Shown here piece by piece: positions 1 through 8,133 of a stretch of 26,070 bases of DNA. Position numbers and translations under genes: made by a program. Below the pieces are notes generated by a model. It saw only the letters and a program-made list of their open reading frames with translations, ran no database searches and was not told the origin of the DNA. How positions within the stretch are numbered: the stretch's first letter is position 1; every line of letters starts with the position of its first letter. Origin of the DNA: Burkholderiales bacterium (lineage in GTDB: Bacteria; Pseudomonadota; Gammaproteobacteria; Burkholderiales; SG8-39); contig DAIDTN010000185.1 in assembly GCA_027457185.1 (NCBI GenBank), forward strand, positions 1 to 26,070. Direction: 5' to 3'.

Positions 1-37
1 ATTTGAAATTGAACCGGCAAGTCTGGAAACAGGAAAC

Positions 38-43
38 GAGGAG
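38..43 (+). promoter_or_regulatory. Shine-Dalgarno GAGGAG for the ATG at 50
   Basis: GAGGAG lies 6 nt before ATG 50. It shows that translation was designed to begin at 50, upstream of the in-frame TAG at 107, and not at the GTG at 182. Confidence 0.7.
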
Positions 44-49
44 AACAGC

Positions 50-1675
50 ATGCAGCGCATGTCCGGTGGTCAGGCAGTCGTAGCTGCACTCAGGGCGGAA
101 GGTGTGTAGCACGTCTTCGGTATCGCCGGCACGCACAACACACCGCTGTTCGACGGCGCCTACGGCGAGCCGGCGATTCATGTGGTGACGGTGCGCCATG
201 AGCAGGGCGCGTCGATGATGGCGGCGGGCTACGCACGCGCCTCGGGCAGGATCGCGGCCTGCTTCGTGGTACCGGGGCCGGGCCTCACCAACGCGCTCAC
301 CGGGATGGGCATGGCCTACTCGGAATCGACGCCGCTGCTGATGTTCGCCGGGCAGAATGCCCTGGCCCAGCTCGGGCGCGAGGGAGATCACTTTCACGAA
401 CTGCCGAACTCGCTCGCCGTGGCCGGCTCGGTGTGCGGCTACGCCGAGCGGGTGTCGACGCCGTGCGCCATACCCAGGGCGGTACGCGAGGCGATGCGCG
501 CCATGCACTGCCGGCGTCCGCGGCCGGCGTACATCGAAGTGCCGCTGGATGTGCAGAGCGGCGTGGCCGAAGTGGAAACGCTGCCACGCGAAGCGTTCAG
601 CCGGCCGGCCGGTGATGCTGCGGGTATTGCCCGCGTGGCCGCGGCGCTCGGGTCGGCCGAACGCCCGTTCATCTTTGCCGGTGGCGGCGTGGCGAGCGCA
701 GAGGGTTCGCAGCCGCTTGCACGTCTGGCGGAGTTGCTGGGCGCTCCGGTCGTGACCAGCATGTTCGGCCGGGGCGTGATTTCCGATCGGCATCCGCTGG
801 CGCTGGGCGACGGTTGGGGCCGCTTCAATCTGTACGACGAACTGCTGGCGCAGGCCGATCTGGTGCTGGTGGTGGGTTCCAGGATAGACATCGTCTCCGA
901 CGCAAATCTGGGCGCGCGATTTCCCAGGCGCATTCTGCAGGTCGATCTGGATCCGCTGGTCGTCGGTCTGCGCCAGCCGGTCGAGGTCGCCATCGTCGGC
1001 GACGCGGCCGCGGTGCTCACGTCGCTGGGCGAATCGCTGGCGGGTGGCAAGGCGCGCGAGTGCTGGTTCGACGTCGCCGGTTTCAGGCAGCACCGGCGCG
1101 CCTGGATGACAGCGCGCGCCGGCCCGGTGCTGCAAGTGATCGAGGATCTGCGCGCGGCACTGCCCGAGGACACCATCTTCGTCGACGATCTCACGCTCGT
1201 CGGTTACTGGATGCCGCTGCTGCTGGAGACCTACCAGCCGCGTACGCTGATCCATCCCGGAACCTACGGCACGCTTGGCTACGCGCTGCCGGCCGCAATC
1301 GGCGCCAAGCTCGCCTGTCCGAAGCAGCCGGTGGTGGCGATCTCGGGCGATGGCGGGTTTCTGTTCACGCTGCAGGAACTGGCGACCGCAGTGGCGCAGA
1401 AGCTGGACCTGATCGCGCTGGTGTTCAACGACAACGCCTACGGCGCGATCAGGACTTACCAGGACCGGGTGTTCCGCGGGCGGCGCATCGGCTCCGACCT
1501 GGTGAATCCGGATTTCGCCAAGCTCGGCGAAGCGTTCGGCGTGCATAGCGCCCGGGTCGAACCCAAGGCGCTGGGGGCGGCGGTGCGGCGTGCGCGCGAG
1601 ACCGGCGGCGTCTGGCTGATAGAGATTCCTTTTGCGCCGGAGGGACCACCGACGATGGTGCCCTGGATGCCGTGA
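50..1675 (+). pseudogene. ThDP-dependent acetolactate synthase-like enzyme with an in-frame amber codon at codon 20
   Basis: Member of the thiamine-diphosphate enzyme superfamily that includes acetolactate synthase, benzoylformate decarboxylase and sulfoacetaldehyde acetyltransferase; substrate unknown. From the ATG at 50, which has a strong GAGGAG at 38-43, the frame gives 19 residues, then TAG at 107-109, then continues unbroken to TGA at 1673-1675. Reading through gives about 541 residues, the usual family length, and the stop falls inside the conserved N-terminal stretch (EGV-stop-HVFGIAGTHN). Visible hallmarks are the catalytic Glu in VRHEQGA (Glu51 in full-length numbering), the central domain near residues 190-320, and the GDGGFLFT...NDNAYG cofactor-binding motif near residue 440. 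If translation restarts at GTG 182, the Glu survives but the first strand and helix of the PYR domain are lost, and no good ribosome site precedes 182. A recent nonsense mutation or a base-call error is most likely. Confidence 0.8.
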
Positions 1676-1681
1676 GTGAAT

Positions 1682-1716
1682 AAAGACGGCGCCTCCCTCA
1701 GGCGCGCGCTTTGGTC
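1682..1716. terminator. Candidate bidirectional terminator between convergent genes
   Basis: A 6-bp perfect stem, GCGCCT (1689-1694) and AGGCGC (1700-1705), with a 5-nt loop sits in the 48-bp gap between the ThDP gene and zwf. Outer AAGAC/GTCTT segments could extend it across an asymmetric internal loop. On the minus strand it is followed by CGTCTTTATT, a weak T-tract that would serve zwf. The + strand side lacks a clear U-run. Confidence 0.4.
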
Positions 1717-1723
1717 TTCCGTA

Positions 1724-3100
1724 TCAGCCTGTAACGATCGGATTCTGCCAGCCGCCGGGCGGCGTCACGGTTTCGCCCACCTGCCGGGGACCCCAGGTGC
1801 CCGGCTCGTACCCGTACACCGGCGTGCCCGCCTTGAGCACGGGATCGACGATGCGCCATGCCTCTTCCACATAGTCCTCGCGCGCGAACAGCCAGCGGTC
1901 GCCGGCCATCGCATCGCCCAGCACCCGCTCGTACGCGTCCATCTCCGCGCCGTCGGGCCGATCGCTCGCGAGCAGTTCCATCTGCTCGCCTATCATCCGG
2001 TCCTCCGGATCCATCACTGTGGTGCCGATGGCGATGGTCATTTCCGGGTTGATCCGAAAGCGCAAATAGTTCGCTGCGCCGGCGCAGGCGGGAAATATCT
2101 TCGGCGCGCGGTGCAAGGTGACGGTGACCTCGGTGCAGCTTACCGGCAGGCACTTGCCCGCGCGGATGTAGAACGGCACCCCGGCCCAGCGCCACGAGTC
2201 GATCTCGAGCCGCAACGCCGCAAACGTCTCCCGCTGCGAGTCCGCTGCGACCCCTGCCTCCTGCAGGTAGCCGCGAAACTGGCCGCGCACCAGGTTTTTC
2301 GTCTCGATCGGCCGAATCGATTTCAGCACCTTGACTTTTTCATCGCGCATCGATTCGCTGTCGGCTCGTGCCGGCGGCTCCATGGCGAGGTTGGCCAGCA
2401 GTTGGAACAGGTGATTCTGAATCACGTCGCGGACCGTTCCCACCTGATCGTAGAAGGCGCCGCGGCCTTGCACACCAAAGCTCTCGGCCATGGTGATCTG
2501 CACGCTTTTGACGAATCTGCGGTTCCAGAACGATTCGAGGAATGCGTTGGCGAAACGGAAAAACACCATGTTGTGCACCGGTCGCTTGCCCAGATAATGG
2601 TCGATGCGGAAGATGTGTTCCTCGTCGAACGAGCGCAGCAGGATCTGGTTCAGGGCCTGCGCCGAAGCAAGGTCGCGACCGAAGGGCTTCTCCACCACGA
2701 CACGGGCGCCGTCGGTGCAGCCGGACTTGGCCAGCTGCTCGACAACCGCGCCGAATAGCGCCGGCGGGATCGCGAGGTAGTGCGCCGGTGTGCGCGCCGC
2801 GCCGAGTTCCTTGCGCAGTGCCTGGAACGTAGCCGGATCGCCGTAATCGCCGTCGACGTAGCGCAGCAGCGCGCTCAGGCGCCCGAACGCGGCGGCATCA
2901 AATGTGCCGTGCCGTTCAATACTGTCGCGCGCGCGCGCCTTGAGCTGGTCCAGATTCCAGCCCGCCTTGGCCACGCCGATGACCGGTACGTCAAGATGGC
3001 CGCGTTTGACCATCGCCTGCAATGAAGGGAATATCTTCTTGTAGGCGAGGTCGCCGGTGGCACCGAAGAATACCAGTGCGTCTGATTGCAGTTCGCTCAT
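1724..3100 (-). CDS. zwf: Glucose-6-phosphate 1-dehydrogenase
   Basis: Oxidises glucose-6-phosphate to 6-phosphogluconolactone with reduction of NAD(P)+, the entry step of the oxidative pentose phosphate pathway; cytosolic. The 458-residue product has the N-terminal nucleotide-binding motif GATGDLA (residues 13-19), VVEKPFG near 135-141, and the family signature RIDHYLGK at 165-172 that binds substrate. DQVGTVRDVIQNH places the expected catalytic base at His230. Length is slightly below the usual 480-490. The start is ATG at 3100, preceded by only a weak purine-rich site (GAAAGCGAGC). It is the last gene of the run tal-ppgK-pgi-gnd-zwf, 134 bp after gnd. No 6-phosphogluconolactonase gene is adjacent, so the lactone must be hydrolysed spontaneously or by an enzyme encoded elsewhere. 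Confidence 0.96.
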   Translation of the reverse strand: MSELQSDALVFFGATGDLAYKKIFPSLQAMVKRGHLDVPVIGVAKAGWNLDQLKARARDSIERHGTFDAAAFGRLSALLRYVDGDYGDPATFQALRKELGAARTPAHYLAIPPALFGAVVEQLAKSGCTDGARVVVEKPFGRDLASAQALNQILLRSFDEEHIFRIDHYLGKRPVHNMVFFRFANAFLESFWNRRFVKSVQITMAESFGVQGRGAFYDQVGTVRDVIQNHLFQLLANLAMEPPARADSESMRDEKVKVLKSIRPIETKNLVRGQFRGYLQEAGVAADSQRETFAALRLEIDSWRWAGVPFYIRAGKCLPVSCTEVTVTLHRAPKIFPACAGAANYLRFRINPEMTIAIGTTVMDPEDRMIGEQMELLASDRPDGAEMDAYERVLGDAMAGDRWLFAREDYVEEAWRIVDPVLKAGTPVYGYEPGTWGPRQVGETVTPPGGWQNPIVTG

Positions 3101-3234
3101 CGTCAGCTCGCTTTCGTCGTCTTGGAATCGGTTGAGAAATTAATATTGCGACGCGCCAGTCCAGGAGGCATATGAGGGGAGGCGGACCGAAAGAAGTCTC
3201 TTCGGGGGATGTCTCCTCATTATGAAACAGGCGC

Positions 3235-4254
3235 TTACTTTCCGGCGGGCTTCTCCTCGTGCCCGCCGAATTCGTAGCGCATCGCCGAGAGCAGCCTGTC
3301 CTGAAATTGGGCTTCGCCGCGCGAGGCGAAGCGTTCGTAGAGCGCGGTGCTCAGCACCGGGGCGGGCACGCCTGCGTCGATCGACGCTTTGATCGTCCAG
3401 CGTCCTTCGCCCGAATCGGAGACTCGCCCCGCGAATTGCGCCAGCGCGGGGTCCTTGGTCAGCGCGCCCGCTGTCAGGTCGAGCAGCCACGACGCGATCA
3501 CGCTGCCGCGGCGCCAGACCTCGGCAATGTCGGGCAGGTTGAGCTCGTACTGATAATGCTCGGGGTTGCGCAACGGCGTCGATTCCGCGTCGATCGCATG
3601 CGTCTGTTTGCCGACGTTCGCGGCGCGCAGCAGGTTGAATCCCTCGGCGTATGCAGCCATAAGGCCATACTCGATGCCGTTGTGGACCATTTTGACGAAG
3701 TGACCGGCGCCGTTCGGACCGCAGTGCAGGTAGCCCCGCTCGGCGGTGCCGCCGCCATTCTCCCGTCCGGGCGTGGACGCGATGTCGCCGACCCCGGGGG
3801 CGAGCCGCGCTAGGATGGGATCGAGATGCCGCACCGTCGCGACCTCGCCGCCGATCATCATGCAGTAGCCGCGCTCAAGTCCCCACACGCCGCCGCTGGT
3901 GCCGACGTCGACGTAATGGATGCCCTTGGGCGCCAATTCCTTGGCTCGGCGGATGTCGTCGACGTAGTACGAGTTCCCGCCGTCGATCAAAATATCGCCC
4001 GGCTCGAGGAGGGATAACACGGAGGCGATCGTGTTGTCGACGGCGGCGGCAGGAACCATCAGCCACAGCGCGCGCGGTTTGGCGAGCCTTTTCACCAGGT
4101 CGGCGAGCGAAGAGGCGCCGACGGCCTTGTCCTTGACCAGCTCAGCTACTGCCTTGGGCGACATATCGAACACCACGCAGTCGTGGCCGCCGGCGATTAG
4201 CCGCCGCACCATGTTCGCGCCCATGCGGCCGAGTCCGATCATTCCGAGTTGCAT
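3235..4254 (-). CDS. gnd: 6-phosphogluconate dehydrogenase, short (GndA/YqeC-like) form
   Basis: Oxidative decarboxylation of 6-phosphogluconate to ribulose-5-phosphate. The 339-residue protein belongs to the short 6PGDH class (about 300-340 residues), against about 470 for the E. coli type; short forms are often NAD+-preferring. The Rossmann motif GLGRMG is at residues 7-12, SGGVWGLERGYCMMIGG at 120-136 is a family signature, and HFVKMVHNGIEYG carries the expected catalytic pair Lys188 and Glu195, with the 7-residue spacing known from sheep 6PGDH. The acidic residue at the end of the second strand (CVVFD, Asp30) is the usual place to look for NAD versus NADP preference, and Asp would favour NAD; this is inference. 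ATG at 4254 is preceded by a strong AAAGGAAG. It sits between pgi (136-bp gap) and zwf. Confidence 0.93.
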   Translation of the reverse strand: MQLGMIGLGRMGANMVRRLIAGGHDCVVFDMSPKAVAELVKDKAVGASSLADLVKRLAKPRALWLMVPAAAVDNTIASVLSLLEPGDILIDGGNSYYVDDIRRAKELAPKGIHYVDVGTSGGVWGLERGYCMMIGGEVATVRHLDPILARLAPGVGDIASTPGRENGGGTAERGYLHCGPNGAGHFVKMVHNGIEYGLMAAYAEGFNLLRAANVGKQTHAIDAESTPLRNPEHYQYELNLPDIAEVWRRGSVIASWLLDLTAGALTKDPALAQFAGRVSDSGEGRWTIKASIDAGVPAPVLSTALYERFASRGEAQFQDRLLSAMRYEFGGHEEKPAGK

Positions 4255-4390
4255 GATGACTTCCTTTCGATGAATAGATGACGAATGCGATGGCGCGCGC
4301 CGCGGCTAGTCTGCGCTCAGACCGGTTTGTCTCGAACCATCTGCGGCGGTCGAACGGCGGGATACGGAGCGGAATGACAGGAGCCGGTGC

Positions 4391-6037
4391 TCATCCAGGT
4401 GCCCGTTTCAGTCTGCGGGCGCTGCGAATCAGGGCATTGGTCGAGCTGTCGTGCGCGAGCTCGGGTTCGCTCCCGCTTTCGAGCTCGGGGATGATGCGCT
4501 GCGCCAGCGCCTTGCCCAGCTCGACGCCCCATTGGTCGAAGGAATCGATGTGCCAGATCGCACCCTGGGTATAGACGCTGTGCTCGTACAGGGCGACCAG
4601 CGTGCCCAGCGTCGCCGGCGTCAAGCGCTCGGCCAGGATCATGTTGGACGGCCGGTTGCCGTCGAACACCCGGTGCGTAACCAGCCAGTCCGGCGTGCCC
4701 TCCGCCCTGACCTGCTCCGGCGTCTTGCCGAATGCGAGCGCCTCGGCCTGGGCGAAGACGTTCGCGAGCAGCATATCGTGGTGAGCGCCTAGCGGGTTGA
4801 GCGACTGGGCGAAGGCGATAAAGTCGCAGGGAATGAGCCGCGTACCCTGGTGGATCAGCTGATAGAACGAGTGCTGGCCGTTGGTGCCCGGCTCGCCCCA
4901 GTAGATCTGGCCGGTGTCGCAGGCGACCGGCTCGCCGTCCAGCGTCACGCGCTTGCCGTTGCTCTCCATCGCGAGCTGCTGCAGGTGGGGGGGAAAGCGC
5001 TTCAGGTACTGCGCGTAGGGCAGGACCGCGACCGTCTGCGCACCGAAGAAATTGTTGTACCAGAGCGCGAGCAGGCCCAGCAGCACCGGCAGGTTGCGCT
5101 CGAAGGGCGCGGTGCGAAAGTGCTCGTCCATGCCGTGGAAGCCCGCGAGCAGCGCGCGGAAGTTCTCGGGCCCGACCGCGAGCATGGTGGACAGGCCGAT
5201 CGCCGAATCCATCGAATAGCGGCCGCCGACCCAGTCCCAGAATCCGAACATGTTGGCGGTGTCGATGCCGAATTCGGCTACCTTCCCGGCGTTGGTCGAA
5301 ACCGCGACGAAGTGCCTGGCCACGGCCTTCACGTCCCCGCCCAGTGCGCCTAGCGACCAGTCGCGCGCCGCGTGCGCATTGGTCATGGTCTCCAGCGTAG
5401 TGAACGTCTTCGACGCGACGATGAACAGCGTCTCGGCGGGGTCGAGGTCGCGCGTTGCCTCGGCAAAATCCGTGCTGTCGACGTTGGAGACGAAGCGGAA
5501 CGTCAGGCGCCGGTCGCTGTAGTGCTTCAGCGCCTCGTAGGCCATGACCGGGCCGAGGTCGGACCCGCCGATGCCGATGTTGATTACGTTGCGAATGCGC
5601 TTGCCGGTATGGCCCTTCCACCCGCCATTGCGCACGCGCTCGGAGAAGTCAGCCATCTTGTCGAGCACCGCGTGCACCTGGGGCACGACGTTTTCGCCGT
5701 CGATCACGATCGACGCCCCGCGCGGCGCGCGCAAGGCCACGTGCAGCACGGCGCGGTTTTCGGTGACGTTGATCCGGTCAGCGCGAAACATGGCGTCGAT
5801 GCGCGCGCGCAAGCCCGATTGCTCGGCCAGCGCGAGCAGCAGCTTGACCGTCGCGTCGGTGATCCGGTTCTTCGAATAGTCCAGAGTCAGGCCGGCCGCC
5901 TCCAGCGTCATGCGTTCGGCGCGCGCCGGATCGTCGGCGAAGAGTTCGCGCAGGTGCAGATTGCGGATCTCGCGCTGATGCTGCACCAGTGCCTTCCACG
6001 CCGCGGAGGCGGATACTGCTGCAATAGCGGCCGTCAT
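4391..6037 (-). CDS. pgi: Glucose-6-phosphate isomerase
   Basis: Interconverts glucose-6-phosphate and fructose-6-phosphate; cytosolic. The 548 residues match the length of E. coli Pgi (549). Both classical signatures are present: DWVGGRYSMDSAIGLS in the middle of the protein and DSFDQWGVELGK near the C-terminus, the latter carrying the expected ring-opening Lys. Substrate loop NIGIGGSDLGP is near residue 152, MESNGKRV supplies the expected catalytic Glu and GTNGQHSFYQL the catalytic His. ATG at 6037 has AAAGG upstream, and the gap from the ppgK-like stop is only 27 bp, so the two are probably co-transcribed. The position between glucokinase and the oxidative pentose phosphate genes suggests it also recycles fructose-6-phosphate made by transaldolase back to Zwf. 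Confidence 0.97.
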   Translation of the reverse strand: MTAAIAAVSASAAWKALVQHQREIRNLHLRELFADDPARAERMTLEAAGLTLDYSKNRITDATVKLLLALAEQSGLRARIDAMFRADRINVTENRAVLHVALRAPRGASIVIDGENVVPQVHAVLDKMADFSERVRNGGWKGHTGKRIRNVINIGIGGSDLGPVMAYEALKHYSDRRLTFRFVSNVDSTDFAEATRDLDPAETLFIVASKTFTTLETMTNAHAARDWSLGALGGDVKAVARHFVAVSTNAGKVAEFGIDTANMFGFWDWVGGRYSMDSAIGLSTMLAVGPENFRALLAGFHGMDEHFRTAPFERNLPVLLGLLALWYNNFFGAQTVAVLPYAQYLKRFPPHLQQLAMESNGKRVTLDGEPVACDTGQIYWGEPGTNGQHSFYQLIHQGTRLIPCDFIAFAQSLNPLGAHHDMLLANVFAQAEALAFGKTPEQVRAEGTPDWLVTHRVFDGNRPSNMILAERLTPATLGTLVALYEHSVYTQGAIWHIDSFDQWGVELGKALAQRIIPELESGSEPELAHDSSTNALIRSARRLKRAPG

Positions 6038-6064
6038 CTCAAGGTACCTTTCGCGAGCTGGCGT

Positions 6065-6742
6065 TTAACGGGAGCGGGGGCGTTTGCCTTCGGCGGTGTG
6101 CTGCCACAGCCGGAAGCCGCCTAGGAATGCGTTGGCGTTGTCGCCGATTCGGCATCCGGGGGGCGGCTCGGCGAGCTTCTTCGCGTTGCCGCCGCCGATG
6201 ACGACATCGTCGGGTTCTAGCGCGGCGCGCAGGTGCTCGACCACGTCAACGACATGCCGCCGCCACTTTTTCTTCCCCAGGCGCTCCAGGCCGCGTAGGC
6301 CCACATAGTCCTCATAGGTGGCCTTCCTGTAGGGCAGGTGGCCCAATTCCATCGGCTCGACGATGCCGTCCACGATCATCGCTGTTCCGAGGCCGGTGCC
6401 CAGGCCCAGAAACAGCATCCTACCGCCCTTGTACCCGCCCAGGGCCTGCATCGCCGCATCATTGACGACCTTGGTCGGGCAGCCGAACGCTGCTGCGTAG
6501 TCGAATGCGACCCATCCCGGCCCGAGATTGTGCGGCTCGGCCACCGGCCGGTTGCGCAGCACCGGACCCGGATACCCCATTGCGACCGCTTCATATTTCC
6601 AGTTCCCGGCGAGCTTCTTGACCGCCGCGACCATCTGCCCGGGCGTCAGCGTCGGACCGGAGGGAAACTCCCGCGATTCATCTTGCCCGGTGGCCAGGAT
6701 TTTCACATGGGTACCGCCGACATCAACCGCCAGTACTTTCAT
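6065..6742 (-). CDS. ppgK: ROK-family glucokinase, probably polyphosphate-dependent (PpgK-like)
   Basis: Predicted to phosphorylate glucose to glucose-6-phosphate. The 225-residue protein has the ASKHA phosphate-1 motif DVGGTHVK (7-14), a sugar-binding/catalytic VVND with Asp95, the second glycine loop GLGTGLG (113-119) and MELGH (131-135), which resembles the TELGH of polyphosphate glucokinases. The zinc cluster of regulatory ROK proteins is absent, as in PpgK. The segment YEDYVG...KKKWRRHV (about 143-165), rich in Lys and Arg, could contact polyphosphate. It is shorter than the 250-270 residues typical of actinobacterial PpgK. Polyphosphate use is inferred; a strictly ATP-dependent ROK kinase remains possible. 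The gene lies 67 bp after tal and 27 bp before pgi. Confidence 0.82.
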   Translation of the reverse strand: MKVLAVDVGGTHVKILATGQDESREFPSGPTLTPGQMVAAVKKLAGNWKYEAVAMGYPGPVLRNRPVAEPHNLGPGWVAFDYAAAFGCPTKVVNDAAMQALGGYKGGRMLFLGLGTGLGTAMIVDGIVEPMELGHLPYRKATYEDYVGLRGLERLGKKKWRRHVVDVVEHLRAALEPDDVVIGGGNAKKLAEPPPGCRIGDNANAFLGGFRLWQHTAEGKRPRSR

Positions 6743-6809
6743 TGCGCGCGCCTTGTGGACAGAAATACGTTCGGATCGATTGCTCCGTGGGGAGCGGGTA
6801 TGCGCCCGG

Positions 6810-7895
6810 CTAAGCGGACTTCGCGAGAACAGCGCTCTTCGAGGTGATCACGCCCATGAGCTCGTTCCAGGAATTGACGAACGACGCCGCGCCTTCGTCC
6901 TGTAGTCTTGTCGCCAGTTCGTCGATGCGGATGCCCGCCTGGCCGAATTCGTGGAGCACGGCTTCGCAATCGCCGCCATCCGCGCGCATTGCCGCGCCGA
7001 CCCTGCCGTGATCCGCGAACGCTTTCAAGGTGGCCTCCGGCATCGTGTTGACGGTAAGCGGCGCGGCCAGGGCCTCGATGTAGAGGACATCGGGGGCCTT
7101 CGGGTCCTTGGTCCCGGTGCTCGCGAGCAGCAGGCGCTGCGCGCGGGCGCCGGCGTTGAGAACGCGCTTATAGCGGGGCGTGGCGATCAGATCGCAATAT
7201 GCCTGGTATGTGCTCCGGGCGACGGCGATGCCGAGCCGATTGCTGAGCGCGTCCGGCACCTTGCCCGCGACCGCGACATCCCAGCGGCTGACGAACATCG
7301 ACGCCACCGAGCCGACATCGGGCGGCAGACCCGCGGCGATGCGCCGCTCGATGCCGCGCAGGTATGCGTCGGCCGCCGCTACGTAATGTTCGCGCGAGAA
7401 CAACAGCGTAACGTTGACCGGTACGCCGCAGTAAATGGCCTCCTCGATCGCGGGAAGTCCTTCGCGCGTGCCGGGAATCTTGATGAACAGATTGCGCCGG
7501 CCGGCGCGTGCATGCATGTCCCGGGCTTCCGCGAGCGTGGTGTTGCTGTCGTGGGCGAGCAAGGGCGAGACTTCGAGTGACACCCAGCCGTCGACGCCGC
7601 TCGAGCGCTCGTTGATCGGCCGGAACAGATCGGCGGCCTGCGTAAGGTCGTCGAGCGCCAATTCGAAAAAGAGCCTTTCGCCCGACTTCCCCTGCTTGAG
7701 CTTGGCTCGGATCGCCGCGTCGTATGCGGCGCTGTTCTTGATCGCCTGATCGAAGATAGTGGGATTGGAGGTGAGCCCCGTCACGGACAATTCCTCGATG
7801 TAACGCTTGAGGGTGCCGTTGGCGAGGAGGTCCCTGGTGATGTTGTCGAGCCACAGACTCTGGCCCAGATCGTGGAGTTTCTGTGTCGATTTCAT
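6810..7895 (-). CDS. tal: Transaldolase
   Basis: Transfers a dihydroxyacetone unit between sedoheptulose-7-phosphate and glyceraldehyde-3-phosphate in the non-oxidative pentose phosphate pathway. I choose the ATG at 7895 (361 residues, beginning MKSTQKLHDLGQSLWLDNITRDLL): it has GAGAGA upstream and matches the usual family N-terminus, although the frame is open back to 7988. VTGLTSNPTIF (38-48) is the first signature and NLFIKIPGT holds the Schiff-base lysine, Lys139. The length and the LGQSLWLD opening fit the longer transaldolase class found as separate proteins or fused to Pgi in some bacteria. It is the first gene of the tal-ppgK-pgi-gnd-zwf run and ends in TAG, which helps show that TAG is a normal stop here. 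Confidence 0.95.
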   Translation of the reverse strand: MKSTQKLHDLGQSLWLDNITRDLLANGTLKRYIEELSVTGLTSNPTIFDQAIKNSAAYDAAIRAKLKQGKSGERLFFELALDDLTQAADLFRPINERSSGVDGWVSLEVSPLLAHDSNTTLAEARDMHARAGRRNLFIKIPGTREGLPAIEEAIYCGVPVNVTLLFSREHYVAAADAYLRGIERRIAAGLPPDVGSVASMFVSRWDVAVAGKVPDALSNRLGIAVARSTYQAYCDLIATPRYKRVLNAGARAQRLLLASTGTKDPKAPDVLYIEALAAPLTVNTMPEATLKAFADHGRVGAAMRADGGDCEAVLHEFGQAGIRIDELATRLQDEGAASFVNSWNELMGVITSKSAVLAKSA

Positions 7896-8133
7896 CGCGC
7901 CGTCTCTCGAGGTTTCAGCCGAATTCATGCAGAACGGCAATCGTTGCCCGGAACCCGGGCTGCGCACGGATGTCGAACGCTCCAGCATGCAGGCGATTGG
8001 CGTCAGGATAGTCTAGCAGTATATAGTGGTTGACAGTGGCGTCACCGGGATAGTTCCGGCGAAGACGCCGTTCGCAATCATTTTGCAGCGGGCGCGATTG
8101 TGCTGGTGCAATTGACCTGCCGAAGGATCCTTG
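7896..8133. promoter_or_regulatory. Divergent control region between tal operon and GH63/GDE operon
   Basis: This 238-bp region separates two operons that point away from each other, so it should hold both promoters. On the minus strand, TATACT (8018-8023) lies 16 bp after GTGACG (8040-8045), a fair sigma-70 match that would give tal a leader of roughly 115 nt. On the plus strand a perfect TTGACA sits at 8030-8035, but no good -10 lies at 16-18 bp, so this promoter is weaker or activated. The two candidates overlap, which would allow mutual exclusion or shared control. No operator of a known regulator was recognised. Confidence 0.45.

Noticed and set aside
50..1675. Stop-codon reassignment of TAG to an amino acid
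   Set aside because: At least three other genes here (tal, terB-like, S41 protease) terminate at TAG at sensible positions.
1724..7895. Ribulose monophosphate (methylotrophy) gene cluster
   Set aside because: tal, pgi, gnd and zwf occur in such clusters, but no hexulose-phosphate synthase or isomerase gene is present in the window.
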